Origin: Gammaproteobacteria bacterium
GTDB lineage: Bacteria; Pseudomonadota; Gammaproteobacteria; Steroidobacterales; Woeseiaceae
DNA length: 58,460 bases
Direction of reading: 5' to 3'
Assembly: GCA_029864095.1 (NCBI GenBank)
Contig: JAOTUB010000008.1
Coordinates: 1 to 58,460, forward strand
The translations under genes were made by a program, and so were the position numbers. The notes below the pieces were generated by a model. It ran no database searches. It had not been told where the DNA came from and saw only the letters and a program-made list of their open reading frames with translations. Below are positions 26,415 through 36,851 of this stretch, piece after piece. Position 1 is the first letter of the stretch. Each line of letters starts with the position of its first letter.

Positions 26415-27172
26415 ACTAAGCCGCTGATGCCGTCATAAACGAGCTTCAGGCCAACCGCGAACAGCAGCAAGTAGACAAACGCGAAGAAGAAGCGATCACT
26501 GACACGTTTGTGCAGCCAGGCACCTGTCAGTACGCCGACTGGTGCAAGAACGACGAGCGCTGCCGACGTTGCAAGATTGTCGGTATCCAGCTGGCCAAGC
26601 CAAGTGTAGGGAACGAGCTTGACGTAGTTGACGACCGCAAAAAAAACGATAGTCGTGGCAGCAAAGTCGGTCCGATTGAGCGGTCGACGCAGCAGGTACA
26701 TACTGATCGGTGGGCCACCGGAGTGCGCCACGAAACTCGTGAATCCTGCAACCGAGCCGCCGAGCACGCCATACGACCGTGGGTAGTCGGCGAGTGCCGA
26801 GCTGTTGGCACGCTGCTTATTGATCCAGAAATGCAGCGTGAAAGTGATTGCCACGGCGCCAACTATCAATTTCACAACGGACGTGCTCATGTACCCGAAA
26901 AGCAGGGTGCCAACGAGTATGCCGACAAGCGATGCCGGCAGCAGGACACGTAGTTCGGGCCAGATCCATTTGCCGCGGAACTTCCAAAGCGCAACGAGAT
27001 CCATTACGCAGAGTATGGGCAGCAGGATTGCAGCAGCCTGAACAGGAGACACGACGAGCGCCATCAAAGGGACTGCCGCCGTGCCCAGGCCGCCGCCGAA
27101 GCCGCCCTTGGAGATGCCGAACAGCAGCACGGCCGGTACGGCGACAGCATAAAACCATGGATCGGTTATCAA
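26411..27172 (-). CDS. TSUP family (TauE/SafE) membrane transporter
   Basis: The 253-residue protein has about eight hydrophobic helices in the two-repeat TSUP layout. The first repeat contains GISKGGFGGGLGTAAVPLMAL near residue 22 and the second has GSVAGFTSFVAHSGGPPIS near residue 135, both hallmark glycine-rich segments. Members export sulfite, sulfoacetate or other organosulfur anions. No sulfur gene is adjacent, so the substrate is unknown. Its stop overlaps the end of the cytochrome remnant on the other strand by 4 bases. Confidence 0.88.
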   Translation of the reverse strand: MITDPWFYAVAVPAVLLFGISKGGFGGGLGTAAVPLMALVVSPVQAAAILLPILCVMDLVALWKFRGKWIWPELRVLLPASLVGILVGTLLFGYMSTSVVKLIVGAVAITFTLHFWINKQRANSSALADYPRSYGVLGGSVAGFTSFVAHSGGPPISMYLLRRPLNRTDFAATTIVFFAVVNYVKLVPYTWLGQLDTDNLATSAALVVLAPVGVLTGAWLHKRVSDRFFFAFVYLLLFAVGLKLVYDGISGLV

Positions 27173-27233
27173 CGCCCACTCCCGCCAGGCAATTCGTGAT
27201 TAAATAGACTACTGATAAGAAAGACAATAAGCC

Positions 27234-27623
27234 GTGAAACTTAGAATTCGTGACAATACGATTCGCCTGCGATTGACGCGCGGCGAGGTCGCAGCGCTTT
27301 GCGACAAGGGCATCGTGAGCGGTCGTACGGGTTTTCCCGGCGGGCGCGATTTTCAGTACGCTGTCGAAAGCAGTCCTGCGAATGTCAGCGTCGGGGCGTT
27401 CTTGTCGGACAACGTCATGACGGTGCGCCTTCCCGAGAACACGGTGCTTGCCTGGGCGTCGACCGAGCAGGTTTCGATCGACGGCGAGCAGCTGCTTGCC
27501 GATGGCGAAAGCGTGCGTATTCTCGTTGAAAAGGATTTCGCGTGCCTCGCGCCGCGCGAAGGTGAGGACGAATCGGACATGTACGCGCACCCGAAAGCGG
27601 CGGGTGTTGACGGAGACAGCTAA
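27234..27623 (+). CDS. Conserved hypothetical protein (DUF7009-like)
   Basis: This 129-residue soluble protein starts at GTG 27234 and has no signal peptide. The opening KLRIRDNTIRLRLTRGEV resembles a small uncharacterised beta-rich family that I know as DUF7009. The acidic C-terminus is probably disordered. The stop TAA overlaps the ATG of the DUF2461 gene (TAATG), so the two are translationally coupled. I cannot give a function. Confidence 0.6.
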   Translation: MKLRIRDNTIRLRLTRGEVAALCDKGIVSGRTGFPGGRDFQYAVESSPANVSVGAFLSDNVMTVRLPENTVLAWASTEQVSIDGEQLLADGESVRILVEKDFACLAPREGEDESDMYAHPKAAGVDGDS

Positions 27624-28318
27624 TGCCGGTTCGGCGTTACGCCCGATTCGAGCCAGAGACACTCGCCTTTCTCGACGAGCTGTCGGCAAATAACAATCGC
27701 GAATGGTTCAAGGAGAACAAGAGCCGCTACGAAGAACAGGTGCTCGACGTGGCGTTGCGGTTCATTCAGTCGATGCACGACCCCTTGCACGAGATCGCAC
27801 CGCATTTTGTCGCGCAGGCGACGCGCATGAGTGGATCTTTGATGCGCGTGTATCGCGACACGCGTTTCTCAAAGAATAAGCTGCCGTACAAGACCAACAT
27901 TGGTATCCAGTTTCGCCATGAGCAGGCAAAAAACGTGCACGCACCGGGGTATTACGTGCACATCGATCCTGAACAGGTCTTCATCGGAGTCGGGATGTGG
28001 CGTCCCGAGTCCGATCAACTGCGCAGCATACGTGAACGCATTGCCACCAGACCGGCCGAGTGGAAGCGCGCATCGCGGGACAAGACATTCCGACGCCACT
28101 TCGAGCTCGGTGGCGAATCGTTGACGCGACCGCCACGTGGCTTCGACAGGGACCATGAGCTGATCGACGACATCCTGCGCAAAAGTTTCATGGGCGTGAA
28201 GAATCTGGATCGAGACGATTGTCTGAGCCCGCAGTTTCAACGCAAGGTCGAAACCGCATTCAAAGCCGCAACGCCGTTCATGCGGTTTCTTTGCAAGTCT
28301 GTCGGCGTCCCGTTCTAG
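27623..28318 (+). CDS. DUF2461 family protein
   Basis: The 231-residue protein matches the TIGR02453/DUF2461 pattern: FLDELSANNNREWFKENKSRYEE starting near residue 14, MSGSLMRVYRDTRFSKNKLPYKTN near residue 70, and YYVHIDPEQVFIGVGMWRPE. The family is widespread and lacks an established activity. It is coupled to the preceding hypothetical gene and converges on the quinone oxidoreductase gene with a 4-base overlap of stops. Confidence 0.88.
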   Translation: MPVRRYARFEPETLAFLDELSANNNREWFKENKSRYEEQVLDVALRFIQSMHDPLHEIAPHFVAQATRMSGSLMRVYRDTRFSKNKLPYKTNIGIQFRHEQAKNVHAPGYYVHIDPEQVFIGVGMWRPESDQLRSIRERIATRPAEWKRASRDKTFRRHFELGGESLTRPPRGFDRDHELIDDILRKSFMGVKNLDRDDCLSPQFQRKVETAFKAATPFMRFLCKSVGVPF

Positions 28319-29316
28319 CGCAGAGTAAGAACGATTTTACCCATATGCCGGCTGCTCTCCATCAGTGCATGGGCGGCGGCGGCGTCTTCCAATGCAAATG
28401 TTGAATCGATGATCGGTTTGACCTGTCCGGAATCAAGCAGCGGCAGAACGTGCTGCTGAAGGCCGCTCGCAATCGACGCTTTTTCCGCGATCGTCTGTGG
28501 CCGCAATGTCGATCCGGTGATCGTCAATCGCCTGGCCAATACGACGCGCATGTTTAGCTCGGCGGTCGGGCCCTGCAGGAAAGCGATGATCGCGTAGCGG
28601 CCCTCGAGCCCCATGCTCTCCAGATTCTTCTGCATGTAAGGTCCGGCCACCATGTCGAGCAGTACGTCAACACCGCGCCGGTCGGTGACGTCCTGGACGA
28701 CCTGCGGCCAATCCTCGTTCCGATAGTTGATTGCCTTATCAGCGCCGAGGATTTCGCAGAAACGACACTTGGCGTCGGTTCGGGCGGTCGTAATAACCGT
28801 GCAGCCAAACGCTTTGGCAAGCTGAATCGCGGTTGTGCCAATGCCGCTGGATCCGCCGTGCACCAGGAACGTCTCGCCCGCTGTCAGATTGCAGCGCATG
28901 AAAACGTTGTACCAGACCGTGAAGAACGTCTCCGGGACCGCCGCGGCCGCAATCGGCGTGAGCGTGCCCGGAACCGGAAGGCAATGGCCTTCGTTAACCC
29001 GGCAAAACTCGGCGTAGCCACCACCATGAGTCAGCGCCATAACCGTGTCGCCGACAGCCCATCGCATTGCGCCGGGCCCGGTCGCAACAACTTCGCCGGC
29101 AACTTCGAGGCCGGGAATAGGGCTCGCATCGGCCGGCACCCGATACAGTCCTCGTCGCTGCAGTATGTCGGGGCGATTGACGCCAGCCGCGTGCACTTTG
29201 ACCAACACCTCGCCATCGCGGGGCGCCGGTGTCGCGACCGTCGCGGTGTGCAGGACCTCAGGCGGCCCGGGCTCGGCAATCGAGATGGCGCGCATGGTTT
29301 CGGGAATTTCACTCAT
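28315..29316 (-). CDS. NAD(P)H quinone oxidoreductase, zinc-free MDR family (PIG3-like)
   Basis: This 333-residue medium-chain reductase lacks the zinc-ligand cysteines of true alcohol dehydrogenases. It carries VKVHAAGVNRPDILQRRGLY near residue 40, PIPGLEVAGEVV, and the nucleotide-binding VHGGSSGIGTTAIQLAKAFG near residue 150. Relatives of the TP53I3/PIG3 type reduce quinones or enones with NADPH. It is divergent from the acetoacetyl-CoA synthetase gene, with a spacer of 57 bases, so their promoters must lie very close together. Confidence 0.9.
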   Translation of the reverse strand: MSEIPETMRAISIAEPGPPEVLHTATVATPAPRDGEVLVKVHAAGVNRPDILQRRGLYRVPADASPIPGLEVAGEVVATGPGAMRWAVGDTVMALTHGGGYAEFCRVNEGHCLPVPGTLTPIAAAAVPETFFTVWYNVFMRCNLTAGETFLVHGGSSGIGTTAIQLAKAFGCTVITTARTDAKCRFCEILGADKAINYRNEDWPQVVQDVTDRRGVDVLLDMVAGPYMQKNLESMGLEGRYAIIAFLQGPTAELNMRVVLARRLTITGSTLRPQTIAEKASIASGLQQHVLPLLDSGQVKPIIDSTFALEDAAAAHALMESSRHMGKIVLTLR

Positions 29317-29373
29317 GGACAGGCGACACGTTATGTGGATACTGGCGTGGCATCAATAGCTACCGGCCTCATC

Positions 29374-31311
<1,938 letters not shown>

Positions 31312-31323
31312 GAAGAATGACTA

Positions 31324-31839
31324 ATGGCGGATCGCGATATCCTGGGCATCGAAGTCAGCCGCGGCCGCGTGCTGCCGGAGTGGATCGATGTCAACAACCA
31401 TATGAACGTCGCCTATTACGTGCTCGTGTTCGACCAAGGCGTTGACTCATTGTGGGATCGCTTTGGAATCACCGAGGAGCACATTCGGGAAATGAACAGC
31501 TCCACATTCGCGGTCGAGTCCCACGTGATCTACCGTCGCGAACTGAATCTCGACGATCCATTCATTGTGACGGCGCAGATTCTGGCCTACGACAAAAAAC
31601 GCATCCATCAGTTCCAACGTTTGTATCATGCCGAGGAACGGTTCCTTGCAGCGACGGCTGAGTGGATGAATCTGCACGTCGATCTCATCACGAGGCGCGT
31701 CGCGCCGTGGCCGGATACAATTCTTGACGATATTGGGCGGGTCGCGGCGGTGCAGGGTGACTGGTCTTATCCAGAAGAGGCCGGAAGACAAATGCATGTG
31801 CCGAGACCAATTTTCAGCACCGGAGGTGCTCAGGCATGA
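31324..31839 (+). CDS. Hotdog-fold acyl-CoA thioesterase family protein
   Basis: The 171-residue protein has the 4HBT pattern: an N-terminal [20 protein letters not shown] with the general-base Asp/Asn region, [17 protein letters not shown], and [15 protein letters not shown]. The branch resembles thioesterases linked to carnitine or betaine metabolism (betainyl-CoA type), but short-chain acyl-CoA is equally possible here next to acetoacetyl-CoA synthetase. The stop overlaps the glpK start (ATGA), giving translational coupling. Confidence 0.8.
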   Translation: MADRDILGIEVSRGRVLPEWIDVNNHMNVAYYVLVFDQGVDSLWDRFGITEEHIREMNSSTFAVESHVIYRRELNLDDPFIVTAQILAYDKKRIHQFQRLYHAEERFLAATAEWMNLHVDLITRRVAPWPDTILDDIGRVAAVQGDWSYPEEAGRQMHVPRPIFSTGGAQA

Positions 31840-33323
31840 GCCGGCAACTACTTCTTGCAATCGACCAGGGTACGAGCAGCAGCCGAACAGTAATTTACGA
31901 TAACGCGGTTACGGTTATCGGCAGCTCGCAGCAGGAGTTTGCGCAAATCTACCCGCAGCCGGGTTGGGTCGAACACGATCCGGAGGCGATCTGGCGATCG
32001 GTGCAGGACGTTACGCGGCAGGCGATGCAGGACGTCGGCGCGACCGCGGCTGACATTGTGGCGATCGGCATCACCAATCAGCGCGAGACAACGCTTATCT
32101 GGGATCGCCAAACTAGCGCATGCATTCATAATGCGATCGTATGGCAGGACCGCCGCACCGCGAGCTATTGCGAACGGCTCAAAGCCGACGGCGCCGAGTC
32201 GCTCGTCAGCCAAAAGACGGGCCTGAAACTGGATCCTTATTTCTCGGCAACAAAGATAGCCTGGATACTGGATAACGTTAAGGGGGTTCGTGAACGCGCA
32301 GTCAATGGCGAACTCGCGTTCGGTACCGTGGATTCTTTTTTGCTGTGGCGCTTGTCCGGCGGGCGGGTGCACGCAACGGATGCGAGCAACGCATCGCGAA
32401 CACTGCTGTTCAATATTCATAGACAGGAATGGGACGACGAGTTGCTGCAGCTCTTCGATATTCCCCGCGAGCTGCTGCCAACAGTTCTCGACTGTGCGGC
32501 CGACTTCGGCGTGACCGATGATGAGACTCTGGGCGGCGCCGTTCCGATTTGCGGCATCGCCGGCGATCAGCAAGCCGCGTTGATTGGCCAGGCCGGTTTT
32601 GAAAAGGGCACTACCAAGAGCACCTATGGGACAGGTTGTTTCGTTATCGCCAATACGGGTGACAAAGCGTTGGCATCAGGCAACCAGCTGCTGACGACCG
32701 TTGCAAGCCGAATTGACGGCAAGGTAACTTATGGCCTGGAGGGCAGCGTGTTTGTCGCCGGGTCTGCCATGCAATGGCTGCGCGATGAGCTCGGCATCAT
32801 CGACTCGGCGCCGGAGTCGGAGTCCATCGCGAAAACGACCGGGATTGTTGACGATGTCCATGTCGTTCCCGCTTTCGCGGGCCTGGGTGCGCCGTACTGG
32901 GATCCACACGCTCGCGGCGCGATACTCGGCCTGAGCCGTGGCAGCGGGCGCAACGAAATCGTTACGGCAACTCTGCAGGCCGTTGCTTTTCAAACACGGG
33001 ACCTCATTGATGCGATGGCGGATGACGGTATTGCGCCATCTACTATTCGTGTTGACGGCGGCATGGTGGCAAATGGCTGGTTTCTGCAGTTTCTCGCCGA
33101 TATTCTCGGCATCCCGGTCGAGCGCCCTCTGAATGTCGAGTCGACCGTACTCGGCGCTGCGTATCTGGCAGGCTTGCAGAGCGGTGTCATCGAGTCAGTC
33201 GCCCAGCTGGCCGGATTGTGGCAACGCGAGGCGCTGTTCGAACCGAAAATGTCGGTGGACAGACGCGAACAACTGTTGGCGGGCTGGGGCGCGGCCGTCG
33301 CGCGGGTGAGAACAGGCGGGTAG
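31836..33323 (+). CDS. glpK: Glycerol kinase
   Basis: The 495-residue FGGY kinase phosphorylates glycerol to sn-glycerol-3-phosphate. It carries [16 protein letters not shown] at the N-terminus, [22 protein letters not shown], the nucleotide site [14 protein letters not shown] near residue 262, and [18 protein letters not shown] near residue 405. The length equals that of E. coli GlpK. The gene sits between a thioesterase and the first kinase of the signalling region, starting one base before its neighbour's GTG. The matching dehydrogenase glpD lies 23 kb downstream, so glycerol use is split over two operons. Confidence 0.96.
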   Translation: MSRQLLLAIDQGTSSSRTVIYDNAVTVIGSSQQEFAQIYPQPGWVEHDPEAIWRSVQDVTRQAMQDVGATAADIVAIGITNQRETTLIWDRQTSACIHNAIVWQDRRTASYCERLKADGAESLVSQKTGLKLDPYFSATKIAWILDNVKGVRERAVNGELAFGTVDSFLLWRLSGGRVHATDASNASRTLLFNIHRQEWDDELLQLFDIPRELLPTVLDCAADFGVTDDETLGGAVPICGIAGDQQAALIGQAGFEKGTTKSTYGTGCFVIANTGDKALASGNQLLTTVASRIDGKVTYGLEGSVFVAGSAMQWLRDELGIIDSAPESESIAKTTGIVDDVHVVPAFAGLGAPYWDPHARGAILGLSRGSGRNEIVTATLQAVAFQTRDLIDAMADDGIAPSTIRVDGGMVANGWFLQFLADILGIPVERPLNVESTVLGAAYLAGLQSGVIESVAQLAGLWQREALFEPKMSVDRREQLLAGWGAAVARVRTGG

Positions 33324-33324
33324 A

Positions 33325-34611
33325 GTGCTCAGAGCCAGACAAAAAATCGACAAGTACCGGATTATTGGGCGCATCGCGTCAGGGCCGCTGGCAGACGTTT
33401 ATCGTGCTTTCGACACCATTCAGAAAATGCGCGTCGCGCTGAAGATTCCGAAGTCCGGCGATGCGACAGGCGAAGAGGAGTTTTTGCACGAGGTGCAGGT
33501 TGCGACCAAGCTCAAGCACCCGAATATTCTGTCCGTGCTCAATGCGACCTATATCGATAAGCATTTCGTCATCGCGATGGAGCTTGGTGACGAGTCGCTC
33601 GCCGACCGTATCGAGCGACGCATTTCGACGACGCGCGCGATGGATCTCGCTGGCCAGGGGCTTGCGGCGTTGGCCCATGCGCACGAGCACAGAATTATTC
33701 ACTGCGACATCAAGCCCGAAAATTTCATTCTGTTCCCGGGAAACAAGCTCAAACTTGGCGATTTCGGTTTCGCTAAACTCAGCCTGCGTACGCTCAAAGC
33801 GTCCGGCTCGGGGACAATCGACTATATCGCGCCCGAGCAGGCGATGGGCCGGCCCAAGTTTCAATCCGACGTGTTTTCGATGGGTTTGGTACTCTACCGC
33901 CTGTTTTCCGGAAAGTTGCCCGAGTGGCCGTTTACGTGGCCGGCGGTCGGACACAAGCAACTGATGGCAAGAGTTCGGCCCGAGTTTGCCGAGGTGCTGC
34001 GAAAAGCGATTCAGCTCGATCCGGCCAAGCGTTTTAAGGACGCGACGCAAATGCAGGCTGCATTTGAACGCCTGAGCAGCCACGCGCGCCGACAAAAGCG
34101 CGCAAGAACGAAAAACGGTGGCCGCAGCGAGTCGTCGTGGCGGCAATTGCAGTGGCGCGAGTTTCAAAGAAAGTATCGCAAGGTTCTGCATACCGGGCAT
34201 CATTGCCGGCGCTGCGAGGGTCCGGTTGCCGAAAGCATGCAGGCCTGCCCGTGGTGTGGATTTGATAACCCCGCGAGAGGATCGGAGTCTTCACTGTCGT
34301 CAAGCTGTCCGCGTTGCGAGCGTGGCGTCAAGAACGACTGGAGCTACTGTTCGTGGTGTTATGGACCGGGATTTGTTGAGGAGACGACGCGTCGCTATCC
34401 GGACAAGCATTACCAGGCGCAATGCAGTAACACACGATGTCGCGGGCCGCTTATGCCATTTATGCGCTATTGTCCATGGTGCCGAACCAAGGTTAGGCGG
34501 CCGTGGAAAATAGCGGGCAGCAGGCACTCCTGCAAAGCGTGTCACTGGGGCATCGCGAAAGAGTTTTGGAACTACTGCGCATGGTGTCGCGAGCCGGTGC
34601 GACGTGAGTAA
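33325..34611 (+). CDS. Soluble Ser/Thr protein kinase with four C-terminal zinc ribbons
   Basis: The start is GTG 33325, one base after glpK, directly ahead of the kinase fold. The 428-residue protein has a kinase domain at ~8-265: Lys40 in VALKIP, HCDIKPEN at 126-133 (a non-RD kinase, Cys replacing Arg), DFG at 146-148 and APEQ at 169-172. A basic linker follows. Residues ~290-428 hold four treble-clef-like ribbons, each with a CxxC pair before a second pair ending CPWC, CSWC, CPWC and CAWC. No membrane segment is present. Kinases with zinc ribbons next to PP2C and VWA genes recall the TerY-P triad. It is likely the cytoplasmic kinase of the 33-48 kb system. Confidence 0.88.
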   Translation: MLRARQKIDKYRIIGRIASGPLADVYRAFDTIQKMRVALKIPKSGDATGEEEFLHEVQVATKLKHPNILSVLNATYIDKHFVIAMELGDESLADRIERRISTTRAMDLAGQGLAALAHAHEHRIIHCDIKPENFILFPGNKLKLGDFGFAKLSLRTLKASGSGTIDYIAPEQAMGRPKFQSDVFSMGLVLYRLFSGKLPEWPFTWPAVGHKQLMARVRPEFAEVLRKAIQLDPAKRFKDATQMQAAFERLSSHARRQKRARTKNGGRSESSWRQLQWREFQRKYRKVLHTGHHCRRCEGPVAESMQACPWCGFDNPARGSESSLSSSCPRCERGVKNDWSYCSWCYGPGFVEETTRRYPDKHYQAQCSNTRCRGPLMPFMRYCPWCRTKVRRPWKIAGSRHSCKACHWGIAKEFWNYCAWCREPVRRE

Positions 34612-34634
34612 AGCGGATTCACTCTAGGTCCCGG

Positions 34635-35483
34635 ATGCCAAATATTTCAGATGACATCTTGCTCTTGGACGGTGCTGAAACGCCGGATCGGCGCCACGTC
34701 GACGTCGGCGGCGGTACTGTCGTGGCCTATACGTGCCGCTCGCCCGACAAAGAAACGGAAAATGAGGACACGGTCGCGATTATTCCCTACGGCCCGGAAG
34801 CGGCTGTTCTGATCGTCGCCGACGGCGCTGGCGGATTGCCGGCCGGCAAGCGTGCTTCGCTTGTTGCGGTGACAATGCTGCTCGAGTCTTTGCGGGTTGC
34901 GATGGCCGAAACGATGCTGCTGCGCACGGCGGTTCTGAACGGCATCGAGGCGGCAAATGTCGCGGTACAGGACCTTGGCAACGGCTCGGCGACGACCTTC
35001 ACCGTTGTCACGATTGAGGGATTGACCGTGCGTGCCTACCAAATCGGCGACTCGGAGGCGATCGTCGTCGGCCAGCGCGGTCGGATCAAACTGCAAACGA
35101 CCGCACATTCGCCAACAGGCTTTGCGGTCGAGGCGGGTTTCCTCGATCAGCGCGAGGCGCTGCATCACGCCGATCGACATCTTGTATCCAATTTCCTCGG
35201 CACGGCGGATATGCGTATTGATATTGGCGCCGAAGTGACGCTCAGACCGCGCGACACGATCCTGCTTGCGAGCGACGGCCTGACGGATAATGTACATGTT
35301 GACGAGATTATCGAGAGGGTTCGCATGGGTCCTCTGGATGCGGCGACGGAACGGGTGATTGCTCTGGCCCATCGCCGCATGACGGACGCATCGTCTGCAC
35401 AACCGAGCAAACCGGATGACTTGTCTTTGATTCTGTTCCGCAAACCTTACCGACTGGCTGCAAGGAGATCAGCACAAACGTAA
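34635..35483 (+). CDS. PP2C-family protein phosphatase
   Basis: The 282-residue protein has all PP2C metal motifs: the ENEDTVAI region near residue 40, VLIVADGAGGLPAGKRAS near residue 55, GSATTFTVVT, QIGDSEAIVVG, LLASDGLTDNV near residue 211, and PDDLSLILF at the end. The Asp residues needed for Mn/Mg binding are present, so it should be active in the cytoplasm. It follows the zinc-ribbon kinase by 23 bases and presumably removes the phosphates that the two kinases add to FHA-binding partners. A gap of about 210 bases separates it from the next gene. Confidence 0.92.
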   Translation: MPNISDDILLLDGAETPDRRHVDVGGGTVVAYTCRSPDKETENEDTVAIIPYGPEAAVLIVADGAGGLPAGKRASLVAVTMLLESLRVAMAETMLLRTAVLNGIEAANVAVQDLGNGSATTFTVVTIEGLTVRAYQIGDSEAIVVGQRGRIKLQTTAHSPTGFAVEAGFLDQREALHHADRHLVSNFLGTADMRIDIGAEVTLRPRDTILLASDGLTDNVHVDEIIERVRMGPLDAATERVIALAHRRMTDASSAQPSKPDDLSLILFRKPYRLAARRSAQT

Positions 35484-35696
35484 TGGAATCAATTGCTTGT
35501 CTATTCGAATATCCCGCCATGCAAATGCGCACAACTGTGATCAGAGGTGTTGATCAAGCGGCAGCGGCGTATTATCGTCGACATCGAACACGCAGCTGTA
35601 GACAGGGCGCGTTGCGACGGTGATTCCGATGGAACTCCAACGCGTATTTGCCGCTCCAATCCCTTAGCAGTGATCGCGACGAGAGGGTCCGAACAT

Positions 35697-36815
35697 ATGA
35701 GACAAGGTCGATCAGCTATTTCAGTCCACAGCTCGATTAAGCCGCTCCTGCTGGTCATTTTTGCTGTGCTCGCGACGAGCGCATGCAAAGAGCAGGCATC
35801 TGTATCGACAAGCGGCGGCATACCGGCTCCGCCGAGCGGCGGTATGCCTGCGCCTCCGGGAGGGCCGCCGGCGCCACCGGCGCCTCCAGGCGGCTCGAGC
35901 GGTGGTTCGAGCAGTCCGAGCGGCGGTATGCCACCGCCCCCGCCCCCGGGTGGTGGCGCCGATGGCGGCATGCCGCAAGGGTCTGAAGGCCCGAGCGGCA
36001 GTTCCAGCGGTTCTTCCGGCTCGGAAGGATCGAGCGGCGAAGTTGGCAGATTCCCGGGTGGCGGCGAAGAGTCTGCAGGCGTTCCGCCTCCGCCAAGTTC
36101 GAGTGGCGGTGCTGCGGGCGAAGACGGCGCCGAATCGGGTGACGCGGGTGGCGAGAGCGGCGACTCGGCTGAGCCCAGTGACTGGGAAGATGAAAGCGCT
36201 GGCGAGAGTGAGTGTGGCGACACCGGATCGCTGCCGGGCGGCGTCGGCGGCATGGGCCAGGACGGCGAATGCATCGGTGGTGGTGCTGCGTCTGCGAGTG
36301 AAGAATCTAGCGAGTCCGCTGCTGGCGGTAGTGGTGGCGGAGGCGCCGAAGGCAGTATGCAGGGTACCGGCGGTGCCGGCCGCGTCGGCGAGTTTCCGGA
36401 CGAAAGTGCTGCCGAACGCGCCGCGCGTCTTGGCCGCGAACTCGAAAAGTCCATTGGTGGTTTTGACGAAGTACTGCAGGATGAACAGCGCGAGGTCGCT
36501 TCAGTAGGCCGCAGCACGGAAGGTTTCGGTGGCGGCGTGCCTGGCGACAGTGACGGCGATGGCGGAATCAGCCTCGGCGAGCAGGGTTCGAACTCGGGCA
36601 ATCCGGTTTCGGTTGCAAATTCAAGTATTTCACGCGAATCGCCGATAGACGCCATGTCGGAGCAGGAAATTCGTGAACGCACGCCGGAAGATATTCCGAT
36701 CATGGTCGACGACGATATTATTGCCCGGCAATTGCGCGAGGCTGCGCTGGCTGAGAACGACCCGGCGCTGCGCGAGCGGCTATGGGAAGAGTACCGGAAA
36801 TACAGTGGCAGGTAG
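35697..36815 (+). CDS. Gly/Ser/Pro-rich low-complexity secreted protein, possible lipoprotein
   Basis: ATG 35697 has GAGAGGG about 9 bases upstream and begins a signal sequence (KPLLLVIFAVLATSAC). Cys at the end suggests lipidation, though Thr at -3 makes a weak lipobox. The frame is open for 50 codons upstream without support. The mature chain of ~345 residues is mostly low-complexity: tandem GGMPAPP/GGSSG units up to residue ~120, then acidic SGE/GGESG stretches. The last ~90 residues are a more ordered acidic helical tail (ELEKSIGGFDEVL, then LREAALAENDPALRERLW). It may act as a flexible periplasmic spacer or wall-associated component of the system. I know no homologue. Confidence 0.65.
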   Translation: MRQGRSAISVHSSIKPLLLVIFAVLATSACKEQASVSTSGGIPAPPSGGMPAPPGGPPAPPAPPGGSSGGSSSPSGGMPPPPPPGGGADGGMPQGSEGPSGSSSGSSGSEGSSGEVGRFPGGGEESAGVPPPPSSSGGAAGEDGAESGDAGGESGDSAEPSDWEDESAGESECGDTGSLPGGVGGMGQDGECIGGGAASASEESSESAAGGSGGGGAEGSMQGTGGAGRVGEFPDESAAERAARLGRELEKSIGGFDEVLQDEQREVASVGRSTEGFGGGVPGDSDGDGGISLGEQGSNSGNPVSVANSSISRESPIDAMSEQEIRERTPEDIPIMVDDDIIARQLREAALAENDPALRERLWEEYRKYSGR

Positions 36816-36851
36816 CCACACGCAAGATTGTTTCAGGAAAACGATTTGACA

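Noticed and set aside
28858-29373. Upstream extension of the acetoacetyl-CoA synthetase frame
   Set aside because: The extension lies inside the divergent oxidoreductase gene and shows no homology. The family N-terminus begins at ATG 29374.
36580-36600. A tRNA-like TTCGA segment
   Set aside because: GGTTCGA occurs inside the Gly-rich coding region without a cloverleaf around it. No tRNA was found elsewhere in the window.
35501-36703. A 400-codon open frame on the minus strand, rich in Pro and Ser
   Set aside because: It is the mirror of the Gly/Ser/Pro-rich gene on the plus strand. Low-complexity GC-rich repeats keep the opposite strand open. It has no signal peptide or ribosome site and no family resemblance.
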